A DNA stretch of 64,000 bases. Source: Neelides folsomi (taxonomy: Eukaryota > Arthropoda > Collembola > Neelipleona > Neelidae). The notes under the pieces were generated by a model. It saw nothing but the letters and a program-made list of their open reading frames with translations. It was not told where the DNA came from and did not search any database. This document shows positions 29,307-51,525 of this stretch, one piece after another. A program made the position numbers and the translations under genes. Position 1 is the first letter of the stretch, and each line of letters opens with the position of its first letter. The stretch covers positions 62,001-126,000 of the forward strand of contig JAQGBZ010000175.1 of NCBI GenBank assembly GCA_034687125.1, in the 5' to 3' direction.

Positions 29307-29541
29307 TGTTTAACATATCTTTTATGTTTTTTATAAATATTAAAATTGCAATTTACCCTTGTATTAAAATGGTATTTTTATAATATGTATTTATTAAATA
29401 AATAATTAAAACTTTAATTAATCAGTTTTATTTAATCAGCATTCGCAAATAAGGACGATTCATTTGTATTAATTAACCTAATGATAATAACACAGATAAT
29501 TATAATTAGTTAATTTACCTAATTAGATAATTACAGTTAAT

Positions 29542-30717
29542 TTATAATTTAACGATGCATTCAGTTCCTGGATATTGTGGAAGATTTAAATTATATTTGA
29601 GTGCCAAACTGGGTGGGACAAATCGACCACCAAGATAATGATGAAGACCGGTGAAGGATTTTGCACAGGCTTTGGGAGCTGTTAAAGAAATGAGTGTTTC
29701 GGGCATAAAATGGAATTCTTCTCTTGGCCCTTTTTCCACGTCCCATCCTGAAGGAATGTCAATTGACACAATTGGAACTTTGGAAGTTATCAAAATGTTC
29801 ATTAAGGGTTCAAAGTCGGGTCGAACTGGCGGTTTGAAACTGAATCCGAATAATCCATCGACGATTAATCCAATCGATTCGTCATTTCTAAAAAAAATCA
29901 AAGATAATTAATTAAATTAATTATATTTTTAAAAATTGGAAAAATATAATGACAGATCGAAAGAATGTGCGAATCTTACATTATTACATCGTACATCGTA
30001 ATGTAATCGAATAATTATAAAAGTATTGAATTGAAATTTTTTAATTAATTGTAATTATTTGTTTTAATTGTGATTATTTGATTTAATTGTAATTTACTTA
30101 AACTTTGTTGGATCGTATGAAATTTCCACATCGTTTGCTTTAGCTTGATGTAAAAGATTAAGGTAGAGATCTTTCGTTGGTTTTTTCCCATTTAGTAAAC
30201 TGACATTTGAAAATCCAAATAGTTTTAAATGTCTTGCAGCGACAATTCCATCACCGCCGTTGTTCCCCGGCCCAGCAATGACAAGAACTTTTTTATTCTT
30301 GAAGTTTAAGTAAAGATGTTCGATGGTCGTTGCCACGCTGAGACCCGCAAGTTCCATTAATTGATCCACGGAGAATTTGTATTCCCCGAACAGCTCTTCG
30401 TCTATTTTAATTGCTTCCGCTTGGCCCAAATGGCGAACCATTTTTAATGAACTTTTACTGCTAAAATAATGGGACGACTTTAAATAATGATTACGAACAA
30501 ATAAAATATTTCCCACACTTTTCACGAGCTTTGTTAACATATGGGAGTCTATTGGGATATTGAAGTAAGTTAAAGTTAAATAACTATAGCTTAAGTAAAT
30601 TGCAATGAAAATCGTCCCAATCTGTGCGAATATTTTCATCCGTGAAATGTTATTTTGCCGGTTTTGAGTATTTGAGTGTTTTGAGTTTGAGTTCCAGGTT
30701 TTGTCCAAAGTTTCCAT
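29542..30717 (-). CDS. NAXE: NAD(P)HX epimerase, two exons
   Basis: NAXE interconverts R and S forms of damaged hydrated NAD(P)H so that the partner dehydratase NAXD can repair them. Exons are 30717-30098 and 29887-29542, giving 321 aa. The YjeF_N domain runs from about residue 95 to the end. It shows GPGNNGGDG at 149-157 in the nucleotide-binding loop, the VDGLFGFSF strand with the metal-site aspartate, [19 protein letters not shown], and the typical C-terminal YLGGRFVPP and PGTEC. The first ~90 residues are an extension with a hydrophobic stretch at about 30-52, suggesting a targeting or signal segment. An in-frame stop lies just upstream of ATG 30717, so this is the longest possible start; Met27 would place the hydrophobic stretch at the N-terminus. 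Confidence 0.96.
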
Positions 30718-31731
30718 TTGGCCCCATCAACAACATCTGCTTCATTTTCTCATTCCGCTTTTTTGCAGCTTTTTTGCATTCTCCTCTTTTACCATCAAAA
30801 TCATCAAAGGTGTTAACGCAAACATTTGGCAAAACATTTTTTCAACATCTGTCACATGAAAAAATGTCCATTAAATGTACAATTAAGAGAAATGTCTGAC
30901 GCCGTAATGTTAAAAAGTTTATTTGTAATTAATAACTTTAATTGACTAAAATAAATAAGTACAGATAGTTCGAATTGAAACATATTCCTTAAATTGAGCA
31001 TTGATAGGTTTAACCATTAAGTTTAAGTATTAATAAGTATTTAATTATATAAAATTTTTATTGCTTTAATACAGATAGATAAAAACACTATTGAAGTGTA
31101 CGTATTATTTATATTAAATCTTAAAGTTACATTAGTGAATAATCTTAAAGTTAGCTATTAAAGTAATCTAGAAGTATTGAAGTGTATTTGAAAGAAAGTT
31201 TAATGAACTTGAGAAGGAAGTGAATTTATAGAGGTTCTTTTTTTCCATCAAGATATCTGTAGTTATATTAAGTTATATTAGTTATACCAAAGTAGGTTTA
31301 TAAGAGAAGTTATATAACATTCATCATTTTGTTGGTCCATAAGTTTTATCAGCCGTTGTTGAATTACAACAACTCGGTTGGAACCTTCGAACTTTCAACC
31401 TTTTACTTTAACTTTATTTCTCTTATAACTTTGTTCACTTTTTACATCTTTCTCCCTTCTTCACAAAATCCATTTACAAAATGTTTTTACAAAAGTTTAC
31501 AAACTATCGACCTTCAAATAAAGCAAGGAAATAAAGTTGGAAATAAAATAAAGTTTCAAATAAAATAAAGTTACAAACTAATTGAAATTAATTCCCACCT
31601 TTAAATAAAACTTCAATTCAACGTTTAACATTTTAATATTTATTTATTATAATATAGAATTTAACTACAGTTATTTACAGTTATTTACAGTTTGATTATT
31701 TCTATTTGAGTAAAATCATTCCCATCTTAAA
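30718..31731. promoter_or_regulatory. Divergent intergenic region between NAXE and GILT
   Basis: This 1.0-kb AT-rich gap separates two divergent genes and should hold both promoters. The part next to NAXE (about 30720-30830) is less AT-rich and is probably its 5' UTR. Near 31525-31575 there are repeated AAATAAAGTT units. I see no gene here. Confidence 0.55.
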
Positions 31732-33220
31732 ATGATTAAATTACCATTTGTGGTCGTTTTATTAATTTCGTTCCAATTGTGCTCAAGTTTCCCAAATGAT
31801 GGATTTTCTTATAGAAGTGGAAAGAACAAGGTAAGGAATGATTTTGAGTTTTCGTCTCAATATGCCAAGTCAGTGTTTTGAATAGAAGAGAAAATGATTT
31901 ATGGTCGACCTTTAAATTACTTCCTTCAATATTAATAGAAAATGAAGGGGGTTGGTGTGACGGTGAATTTGTACTATGAAAGTCTTTGCCCTGACTGCAT
32001 CAACTTCATCGTTTCGCAAGTTGATCCAACTGTGAAGTTAATTGGACACTTCTTCAATATGGATTATGTACCTTATGGAAATGCTGACGTGAGTGAATGA
32101 ATCTAATTGTGCAAATTAACAATTTAATATTAATATCAAATTCCCGCAAGTTAATCCAAATTCAATTAGGAAGGAGCAATAGAAAATTAATTACTTAGCC
32201 ATTTGGAGCATAAAATTCATTTAGACTATTTTAATAAATGAATTAAACTTTTTATAATTCAATTCAATTCAGCTAACGCTCAAAGTTAAATAATTAAAAA
32301 TTCTAAATGCCGTATCAAATAAGGAGATTCTTAACTATAAATATTTTGGGGTTAAATAGAACAATTATAGTAGCGTTATCTATGACAGAATATCAGAACT
32401 ATATTATTATCAAAATCATTGATAGGTGACGACACTATATTGTTCTTTATTGCCCTAAAATCCATTTATTCGACTTTTAAAGTGTAACATGAAAACTGTA
32501 TTAAAATTAAATATTTTATATGATATAAATATATAAATACCTGATATATATCAAAATATCAATATATAATATTTATAAATATATAAACTTTTTATTATAA
32601 ATGTCATCATATTAACATTTAGATATTGGATATAATTTACAATTTACGTTAACCTATTTAAACTCAACCCATTTATTTTTAATGCTAAACTGAAATTTGA
32701 AGATTGTTTTATGTATAGATGAATGTCCTTCCCAATGGCACGGTTTCCTTTCGTTGCCAACACGGAGAATCTGAATGTTATGGGAATGAAGTTCAGTCTT
32801 GTGCTTTGGCTCATTATTCTCGCAATGATTCATCAAAGTTCATCGTCTGCTCGGAAAGTTCGGAGGATCCGCCGAACGCCGGGCCTGGCTGTGCTGATAA
32901 GTATAATTTCTAATTCTCCCTTCCGCCTCCCTTCATCCTCACTCACTTCGCTTCTTTCAATCTTCCTAATTTACAGATTGGCCCTCAATTACGCTCCAAT
33001 CAAGGCCTGTGTGGAGAGTGATGAAGGAAAGAAGCTCATGGCAAAGAACGGGAAAAGAACAAGCAGATTGAAGCCTAAACACACTTTTGTTCCTTGGATC
33101 ACTTTCAACGGAGTTTACAACAAAGATGATCTCGATCTCGCCCAATCCGATCTTTTAGCGGCAGTATGCAAAAACATGAAAGGGAAAAAACCAAACGAAT
33201 GTGACAATTATATTTTTTAA
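31732..33220 (+). CDS. IFI30: GILT-like lysosomal thiol reductase, four exons
   Basis: GILT reduces protein disulfides in acidic lysosomes; in arthropods the family is tied to protein degradation and innate immunity. Exons are 31732-31830, 31939-32088, 32719-32900 and 32977-33220, giving 224 aa. There is a clear signal peptide (MIKLPFVVVLLISFQLCSS). The active-site CxxC reads CPDC at 50-53 in YYESLCPDCINF. The family signature CQHGx2ECx2Nx4C is exact at 96-111 (CQHGESECYGNEVQSC). HTFVPWITFNG near the C-terminus is also typical. Introns are 108, 630 and 76 bp. The AATAAA at 33219-33224 overlaps the stop codon, which implies either a very short 3' UTR or use of a different signal. It converges with the OATP gene across 316 bp. 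Confidence 0.95.
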
Positions 33221-33224
33221 TAAA
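33219..33224 (+). terminator. AATAAA overlapping the GILT stop codon
   Basis: The hexamer shares its first two bases with the TAA stop of the GILT gene. If used, the 3' UTR would be only about 15-30 nt. It could instead be a chance match; further A-rich sequence follows downstream. Confidence 0.4.
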
Positions 33225-33536
33225 ACTCATCATTCCAAAAGGTCAACTTTACATAATTAAGATAAAACTTAAATATTACACTTTAACATTAAACTTTTAA
33301 ACATTAAACTTAAAAACATTAAACTTAAAACCAGCAACGAACTTATTATAACAACTCATTTATAAATTAATGTTAAATATTTAATTACTTTAATTAATTA
33401 CTTTACAATAGTTAATAGTTAAAATTTGAAGTCATTGACTTGCACAAAAAAGTTTAAATTCTTGAAGGCACGACAGGAATCGATTTAACTATTTATAATT
33501 GGCGTCGACGGTGTTTTAAGAATTGTCAATATTTTG
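33221..33536. other. Short gap between convergent GILT and OATP genes
   Basis: This 316-bp AT-rich gap holds the 3' ends of two convergent genes. No other feature is visible. Transcripts of the two genes may overlap here. Confidence 0.6.
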
Positions 33537-36500
33537 TCAGCTTGGGGAAGACTTCTTGGCTTTTTTTCTCTCCTCTTTGGCTTTGTTGAAAGCCACGTTT
33601 TTCTCTTCGTCGTAAAGATCCAAGTCTTTGACGTAGTAAAACACAAAGGAATCAAACACGGCCGCAAGGAATAGGAAAACTTTAAAGGAGAAAAACATCA
33701 AGTTAATTAACTTTATCAACATCCTTAAAGATTCAAGTTTAAATATCTAACTAAGGTTAGTTTACTAACATTAAGCAGTAAGTAAGTAAGTCTAACTTAA
33801 GTAAGTTTAAGAAGTAATAAAAAATGTTTGTTTAAAATACCGGCGGCAGTAGCGTTGAATAAATATCTCAGTCTGGCTCCATCATAAAGCCAACAATTTC
33901 CTTTTTGACCACATTTAGTTCCCCACACCATACATACAGAATCTAATTAAAAATAATGTCAATTTAATTTAGCTGTCATTATTAAACTAATGCCAATTTA
34001 CTTAATTCTTATAATTAATTATTGTCAATATTAAACTTACTGTAAATATTTAATATTTAACTTTATTTTTTATTTAAACTTTGATTTTACCAATTATGTA
34101 TCCAAATAAAATGGGACTTGGAAGAAACGCAAAAATGCTCATAAGGAAAATGGTAAGTCCAATTGACAATGATTTATCACGCGGATCAATGCACCTAAAA
34201 AAAGTAAAAAAAAAGTTGAGAGAATTTTGGCCAAATTGGGAATTTTGGTCAAAGGGGAATTTTTTATGAAAAAGCTTTTTATTTGTATGAAAAAGGTTTT
34301 TAAAAGGAAAATAAATCATATTTTCGAAAAGTTTTTTCTAAAAGTTTTGTAAACCTGTAAGAAACGAGCATATTCCCAATTCGTCCACTGCTATCAATCA
34401 ATTTCATAAAAGCATTGACAGCCAAAAAGGTCACAAAGGTCGTCCGGCAACCTTCGCTACAAGTTCCGATCTCAATGATTTCCGTAGGGCTCGAAAGACA
34501 CGAACAATCCGTGACGTGAGTTTCATTAAGAATGTTCGTACAACCGGCGTGGCAAGCGGAATAAAATACTTGGTTTGATGCTTTGTGACAAAATGGTAAA
34601 ATTTTGTTGACCTAAAACCAAAACCAATTAAATAATTAATTAACAATTAAATTCAATAACCATTCTTTTAATTAACTATTAAATTAATTTTTTAATTTAC
34701 TTTGCATGAACATCCGCTATTGCAAGTATTTGTTAAATTATAACCTCCATCAATTCCTTCTTCACCAAAATTCATTTTCCCTGGATCACATCCAACTTGA
34801 GTGAAAATCTATAAAGTCGATTAATTAATAAATAACTTTAATTATTAATTAAATAACTAGTTAATTTATCTTAAAGTTAGATTGATTTTCTGTTTTCCGG
34901 TATTTATTGCATCTACTATATATACTATATAGTTAAAGTTAGTTAATTACAATTACATAATTTTTCTTACCATAATGACAATAACGTATAAGAAACCAAT
35001 AAAGACATTCCACCCAGCAAGTTTTCTCGCACTTGGTTGATATTTAGAAATGAAGAATCCTGAAGCCAAAAGCCCAATAGCTTGGAACAAAATGCTCACA
35101 ATTCCTTCAAATGAAGCAGAAATGTTTAATTCAGTCCTTTGTTTATTCATGAATTAATTTCCCTTTGTTTATTCATGGATTAAAGGGCGTAAAATTTAAA
35201 TTGGATTTTGTATGTCACCTGAAATGGCCGCAGCGTTGACGGCCGTCTGCATAAAGATCGTCTCCATGTACTTGGGCATGTAAGTCCAATAGCCAATTGC
35301 ACTGAAGACGTAAAAGATGGAGGCCAAGTTGTTGAATAAATTCGTTTTGTTCTTCAAGAGAACCAAAACAGCCCCGGGGATCTCTAGGGAAATCAAGGCA
35401 GAATCAAATGATCAAATAATCATCACAATAATCAAAATTCATCAGATTCATTCAAAGTGTCCTTTTTTATTTAATCTTTAATTCATTCCCAATTCATTCA
35501 TTTTAGACTTTATTGTATAGAGTGGGCCATAAGTTGTGTTTTTTTATACGATTGTTTAAAGAAAGCAACTTATGGCTAGAGTCCGGATATTTAGGCCCAC
35601 CCTGCATTTAGTCATTTTCATTATTTTAATTTTAGTTATTATTTTATTATTTAAACCTGATAGTTTTGGTCCTGGAGTTTTAACAGGAACATCCGATGTA
35701 AGAACAAGTTGAGAACCGGCGTTCCCTAAATCAGTTCGGCTGCTGAAACCTCCCATCCCTTTTGGAGATTCGTCCATTGTTTTCATGAGCCTTTTTCTTT
35801 GAAGGGCTCTTGGGAGTTCCCGGGGGAAAAGCCCAATGAAGATGGCCGTGAAAAGCATTAGGAATCCCAAGATCACCCATCCTACATAAATTCAACTATT
35901 AGTTATTTACCTTAACTCACTTAGGATTTAACTTTATTACAACTATTTAAAAAAAATTTAAATTAACAATTTGGAAATTTTGTTATAAATGAACGAACCG
36001 AGCCACCAAGCTCCGAGCCATCTTGGATCTTCCACTCTGATAATCGGAGTTAAATAAGGAGCAATATAAATTTTTAAACAAGCTGAGGCAAAAAGATACC
36101 CAAGGGTCGGACCAACCAAACGAAGTGACATTGTAATTCCTAATTGTCAATACAAACTTTATTAGCTTAATAAACATTAAATTCAAGTTCAGCTAAATAA
36201 ATTGATTAATATTTTAAATTCATTTTTTTAAATTTATTTAAGTTTTAAATTCACTATTAATTTAATTTGTACCGAAAGCAATTGGAGATTTTGTTTTCTT
36301 TATATTATCATCCATATAAGGACCCCCAAGAGTGTAAAATAGCAAAACTCCGATTCCAGTTACAAATTGTGAAATAAAAATCAATACGAGCGGAACGATA
36401 GACAATTCATTTTTATTGCACGTGTCGTCTTTTTTCATTGCGAATCTGTCACATAATTGGATTTTGGATACACGTGTTTCTAGAAATTAAAAAATTACCT

Positions 36501-37317
36501 TATTGAAATCAATCCATTATTATCATTATTTACAATTTTGCAATTAGAGCTCATTTATTGCAAATATATACCATTTTTGACGAATGGATTTGGATTCGGT
36601 GTAGAAGTTAATTGATTAAATGAATTCATCAAAGGATTGACAGTTGTCGAAGTGTAATCACTATCCATTTGGTCCGCATATTCTCTTGTGAGACTCAAAG
36701 CATCGTCTCCCGGGCCGTAGAAGAAATGAGGAGAAGCGAGAATGATCGCTCCAATGGCGGAGATTACAACTCCCGATGCAATCCACCTAGGTCGATGACC
36801 CTTTGACCCGTAATAGGATAAAAGTAAAGCGAACATAATTTGGCTAAGTTCATTCCCAGTCATTACAATTCCTAAATTAACAAAATAATTAACAAAATTA
36901 AAAATTAACAAAATTAACAAAATTAAAAATTAACCAAATTATTAATTAACTAAAATAATAAATTATTTAATTTAATTAATTACCTGCAGTTCTTGAACTG
37001 ATTTTAAATCTTTTCTCTAAAGTTGTAATGGTCGCTGTAAAATAAGACCAAGACATTCCTTGAACAACGGACAGAAGCGAAAAAATGAGCATGAAGGCTT
37101 TTTTGGACGCGAAGACTTGAAGCCATTCGGGAGAAAAATTCCCGATTCCGCATCTAAAATCCAAATCGTCCAAAATTTCCGTGCTGAAATGTTTGGTCAC
37201 TTTGTGTTGATTTGGGTTTTCTTTTTCCAAGTAAGTGATTTCGATTCTTCCGTCGTCTTTCTTTGGTTCCTCGAACACTTGCGGAGACAAAAGATCCATT
37301 TCTTTGCCTTTCTCCAT
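33537..37317 (-). CDS. SLCO: Organic anion transporting polypeptide (SLCO/OATP family), 12 exons
   Basis: OATPs are sodium-independent plasma-membrane carriers of amphipathic organic anions. Exons in coding order are 37317-36984, 36871-36572, 36479-36273, 36139-35999, 35881-35657, 35383-35219, 35104-34971, 34808-34701, 34611-34355, 34194-34091, 33942-33841 and 33679-33537, giving 739 aa, slightly longer than usual for the family. The order of family marks is complete: CGIGNFSPEWLQ before helix 1, EKRFKISSRTAGIVMTGNE, GIGVLLFYTLGGPYMDDN, the signature region EDPRWLGAWWLGW, helices 7-8, then the large Kazal-like extracellular loop with about ten cysteines (CNSGCSCK, CHAGCTN, CSCLS, CSEGC), RCIDPRDKSLSIG, and the last helices. 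An N-glycosylation site (NLT) precedes the Kazal loop. The substrate cannot be inferred. ATG 37317 is the first in-frame Met. Confidence 0.93.
35518..35605. mobile_element. Mariner-type MITE copy in an OATP intron
   Basis: The left end reads GAGTGGGCCATAAGTTG and the right side CAACTTATGG, followed after about 18 extra bases by CCCACCCTG. These match the termini of the MITE copies at 47037 and 55122. The centre contains ATACGATTGT, also shared with them. The right terminus seems interrupted by an insertion, and the outermost left bases are mutated, so this is a decayed copy. It lies in the intron between OATP exons 5 and 6. Confidence 0.6.
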
Positions 37318-39757
37318 TATCTCCAAATGTGTTTAAATCTTAATTTATATCTTGATTAAGGACGATTGAATTTAATTATGTTGGATGAATAAAAATATTG
37401 ACGTCTTGGTATGAGATTTCCTCTACCAAGTAAAATACAAGCACTTGAAAAATGTCACATGTGGGATTTATTTATCTCGCTGATAGACAACCTTTGGACT
37501 TCTATTGTTAGGTTAGAAAGTTTAAATGTTCAATAAATACTTAAACACAATACTTAGTATACTTAAATAAATTAAAGCCATTATTATAGCCCGGGAATAA
37601 TTATCTTTTTATATAACTTATTATAACAATATTATTTATGTTACATTTGTACAATATGACAATATGTGTTTTGTATCAGTTTTATATCAGTGATACATTA
37701 GGAGTTTATTATCATTGTTTGAATTAGCTTTTGGTTGTTATTCAAAATACTCTTTAATAAATAGTGAAGTATGCATGTTTTACAATGGATATTTATTATT
37801 AGGAAAAACTGATGGGTTAGTGGACCAATTAATCAAAATATTGGAGGAGATAAAAAACTGTTGATTGATAATTTATGAAGGGAACTTAGAAATTCTCATT
37901 TTAGGAAAACTTTAAGCTTTATGAATTTATCATTGTCCAGACCCATGTAGCATAATTATTATTTGCCTTCAATTTTATCATAAAAGATTTGATTCAAAAT
38001 AATTGATAACATGTCAAGTAATTTGATTTGCTGAATTTGCAATTCCAAGACTATTTCTCTTTTGGCCAATTTCTGTTTATAGGTATTCATGGGTAATTAT
38101 TAATTATTATTATAGAGGCAAAAACCATTTTTTGTTAATGTGTTGATTAAATGTAAAAGCCTTGTTGGTTGTTTATGGGTTAAAAATGTTAATGATAAGG
38201 TGAGCAAATTCATTTCAAGATAACTCTGCCCAATAGGTCAATCATTCATATACATCATAAACCATAAGTAAATCATAAATAATTGATGTAAAGTTTATTT
38301 AATCAAAAAATTTCTATCTTTATTTGTGTTCATTTCGTTTGTATTGAAGAAATCATTTCAGGTCAACATTGAAAATTGGAGAATCTTTAATAATGTTTTA
38401 TTAAACAACAAAATAACAATCACATTAATATCTCATTTAGAGTTAATTTAATTTTAAATTCACAATATGTATCAAGTAGTTATCTAAATGCTATCAATAG
38501 TTCTTCATTGCCTAATACAAGTACAACTATCAATCAACATGATTTGGAAAGTGTCTATACTTGTATGATATACATACATAATATTTACCATACTATATAT
38601 ATTTAATATATAGTACTATATATAGTATTATATAAAAGTATGTACATTGTAGTTATTTCACCATTCACAAGGATTTATATTTAATACACACGAACATGTT
38701 TAAGGTACTCCACAACACAATTTCCAACAAATCAATAAAATCATGCACATGCAATATTGAACTCAATTAATTAATCATATCATTAAAGTTATACAATTTA
38801 AGTTTAAGGTAATAAGATAACATTACATATTCTCCGTTACCAGTTAGCTGCGGATTTCGCGGTTTTGAAAAACAGAAAAACACGTGATTTTCTAACGCTC
38901 GATTTCATTGTAAATCAATTGAATATTTCTCGCGAAAAAAACCGCGAAATCCGCAGCTAAGTGATAACGGAGAATAAGCACTTATATTACAAGTAAGATT
39001 ATTATTAAATATTAATATTTAATTTATAGGTAATTTAAAGGAAATTTAACATGTTTTTACTTTTTGACTAGAAAACACTTTGTTATTTTAAAGCCTTATT
39101 ATTTATCATTAAAGCTCTTCTACAAAAACATATTACATATAATATTCATGAATTGTATTTATGTATTACCTATAATAATATTTATGTATTGTTTTAAGTA
39201 TATTTATGTTTTAAGTATGTTACATTATTAATACAGTTATATGAAAGAGTCGTACAACAATATGTAATTGACAATTATCACACTCATTGTTAAACAATCC
39301 TATTTGTTAAATAATCCTCTTTAATGCCGAAAGCCCGAAAGGATCAATGGAAGCAAATTATCTTTTTAATCAACCAACATTGCAATAACCTTTATTTTAA
39401 ATTTTGACACGGAAGGAATGTACTTATTATACTTTATTCATTAAATGTAACACATTATAAAACAAAACTCGAAAATACAAATTGAATAAAATATGCTTAT
39501 TTAACACTTTTACCCTAATTCATAATAATATACATAATTTAACTCTTATTGCTTTTTGAATAGTAAAATGAAATATTTATAGTCTGAGTCTGAGTCTGAG
39601 TTTAAATAATATAAATATAGTACTACAAATAAAGTACTTTATGTTGATAATTAAAAAATTAAATCATTTAAGGTCACGGGTTTAGAATTAAATTACTATT
39701 TAACATCACAAATGAAAATGGACATTTATCCAGGTAATTTAAGTTAGGTTATTATAA
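37318..39757. other. Non-coding gap upstream of OATP
   Basis: No gene is supportable in this 2.4-kb AT-rich stretch. It holds the promoter side of the OATP gene and the 3' side of the esterase gene. It contains the hairpin element at 38828-38976 and three tandem AGTCTG units ending at 39600. Confidence 0.6.
38828..38976. repeat. Hairpin (foldback) element with 39-bp arms
   Basis: Arms at 38828-38866 and 38938-38976 are reverse complements with two mismatches across 39 bp. They begin TATTCTCCGTTA and contain GCTGCGGATTTCGCGG, which is strikingly GC-rich for this region. The loop is about 71 bp. I could not find a convincing target-site duplication, so the element class is unknown. A foldback MITE is the simplest explanation. 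Confidence 0.75.
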
Positions 39758-49561
<9,804 letters not shown>

Positions 49562-51002
49562 TTCAAATCCATCCGTGGGGGATTAAATTCTAAATATTAA
49601 ACGATTCTCGCCGTTTCCTTCCTTTTTTCATCATCACAAAACTTCCTTGGTAAACTTGATAGAACTCGAGGAAACTTAAGATTCACTTGGTGTGGTCGAA
49701 TCGCTTAAATTCGTCTGTAAAGACCAAACCCAACGGAGCGGTTTTCTTTTTCATTATTAGAGTTCAACTTTTTATTGTTCTTCTTCATCTTCAGAGTTCA
49801 AGCTTATTAAGATGTCACTCACAATGTTGGGATTTGGGATTTATGGGGAAAACTGTGTTGAAGAATTAAATAACTTGAATATCAATTTCATGAACCGCAC
49901 GAGAACTTTAAATTCACAATTAAGTAAAGAATAAAGAATATTCTTGTATATGGTATTCTTATGTATGGTATATGTATTTATAAGGAAAGGGGTCGTAAAG
50001 ACTCGGTATCTTTTTCTTATTTTTCTTTTGGAGCTTGAAGATGATTAGAATAAGTTCCCAATCATCCTCTATATGGACGCAGGAATCTTCGCGGCGAGAT
50101 GAGACCAAAGAAAATTCCTCCTTCTGTCCTCACAATCATCGCGTGTATCTTCCACCTTCAATGTTAAGGACAAACGATCGGCAAAGATCTACATATAAGT
50201 ACAGATAATATATGAAAATATCTTTTTCGTGATACAAAACTTAGTATCTTATATAACATACATACCATACAATTTCATCTACAACACATTCATAAAAAAT
50301 ACCAATATGATCATGAATAACAGATTAGTCCATAATATATATCCATATTGGTATATTGATAAATTGATATGATATGATACTTATAAATATATACATAGTA
50401 TGTAATGGAAAATGTTAAATCATGTTGCATGCAAATGTGCATAACTGAACACATCGTTATTTTGTTCCGTGGTTCAAAATGGATATTGGGTCTTATGTGT
50501 ATTATTACATGGACTTTCATTTAAGGAAAGGATAATGAGTGTAAAATAAAGAAGTTAAAAAATGGGTTGATTGGGTGTGAACCTCCCGGCTGTAAACTAA
50601 TACTTTTTGTGTATCTTTTTTTACTATAAAAAAGAAACCCTTAATTTGCGCCTTGGTTGAACTCCGTTGAAGGATGAAAAAGATAAGAAATTTGAAGAGT
50701 TCTCGACGTAAGCTCCTTTTATTATGAGGGCTTTTTGAGAGGATTAAAGTAATAAGAAAAGGGAACGTGGTGAATAAAACAATATAAACTTATATTCAAA
50801 TCCTTTTTACCCAAACAACTTCAAAATACTTCAAAATCTTACACTTGTAAAAGAACAAAAAAGATGTTTCATACTTTTTTTTACAATTATGTAAATGCTT
50901 ACAAAAGATTCGAGACATTCAAGAGGTAAAGGAACTGTGTACATTTTTTTTTATTCTTCAATGACTACATGTAACTTAAATAAATGTAATTTAAATATAC
51001 AA

Positions 51003-51038
51003 TCGTATAAAAAAGAAAGATACTTATGGCCCACCCTG
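51003..51038. mobile_element. Right half of a mariner-type MITE
   Basis: The stretch contains AAAGAAAGATACTTATGGCC and then CACCCTG followed by TA, identical in type to the right end of the copy at 47037-47110. The left terminus is not visible, so this is a truncated copy. Confidence 0.6.
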
Positions 51039-51479
51039 TACATATACTTATTCTATAATGATATATTCTTATATGGGGGTAATATTTACTAAACAAAGAT
51101 AAAAAATCCCATTCTTAGACATAGGAATCTAATGGATTGTAATACAACTGTATATCTAATACTTACTCAATGATAAATATACAGTAATGCAGCAATGTAC
51201 AGTATATTATGGTAAACATATAAATAAAATGTTCAATATGTTTTTTCCTCATACGGTCAATTTGAATTTAATGAGGGTTGAAGGTGAATTTGAATGCGAA
51301 TCTTCACCTGTTTCCCTTCCTTCTTTCTCTCATCCTTGAACCTTCAACTCCAGAACGACTCATTCCATCAACGTCTCACTCCCTCACTCAATGCGGAATG
51401 GAAAAACTTCAGGATGAGTTCGTCTCTTTAAATCATCATCAACTTCAATTCACTTGGAACATCTGAATGTACAGATATA

Positions 51480-51525
51480 CAGGATAGGCCATAAGTTTCC
51501 TTTATTTTCTTTTTATACGATTGTA
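51480..51525. mobile_element. Left half of a mariner-type MITE
   Basis: It begins CAGGATAGGCCATAAGTTTC after a TA and runs to the central ATACGATTGTA shared by the other copies. The right terminus is missing. Confidence 0.6.

Noticed and set aside
34699-34808. Possible frameshift in the OATP exon encoding the start of the Kazal-like loop
   Set aside because: On rechecking the bases, the exon at 34701-34808 is 108 nt and open throughout, with NLTNTCNSGCSCK in frame.
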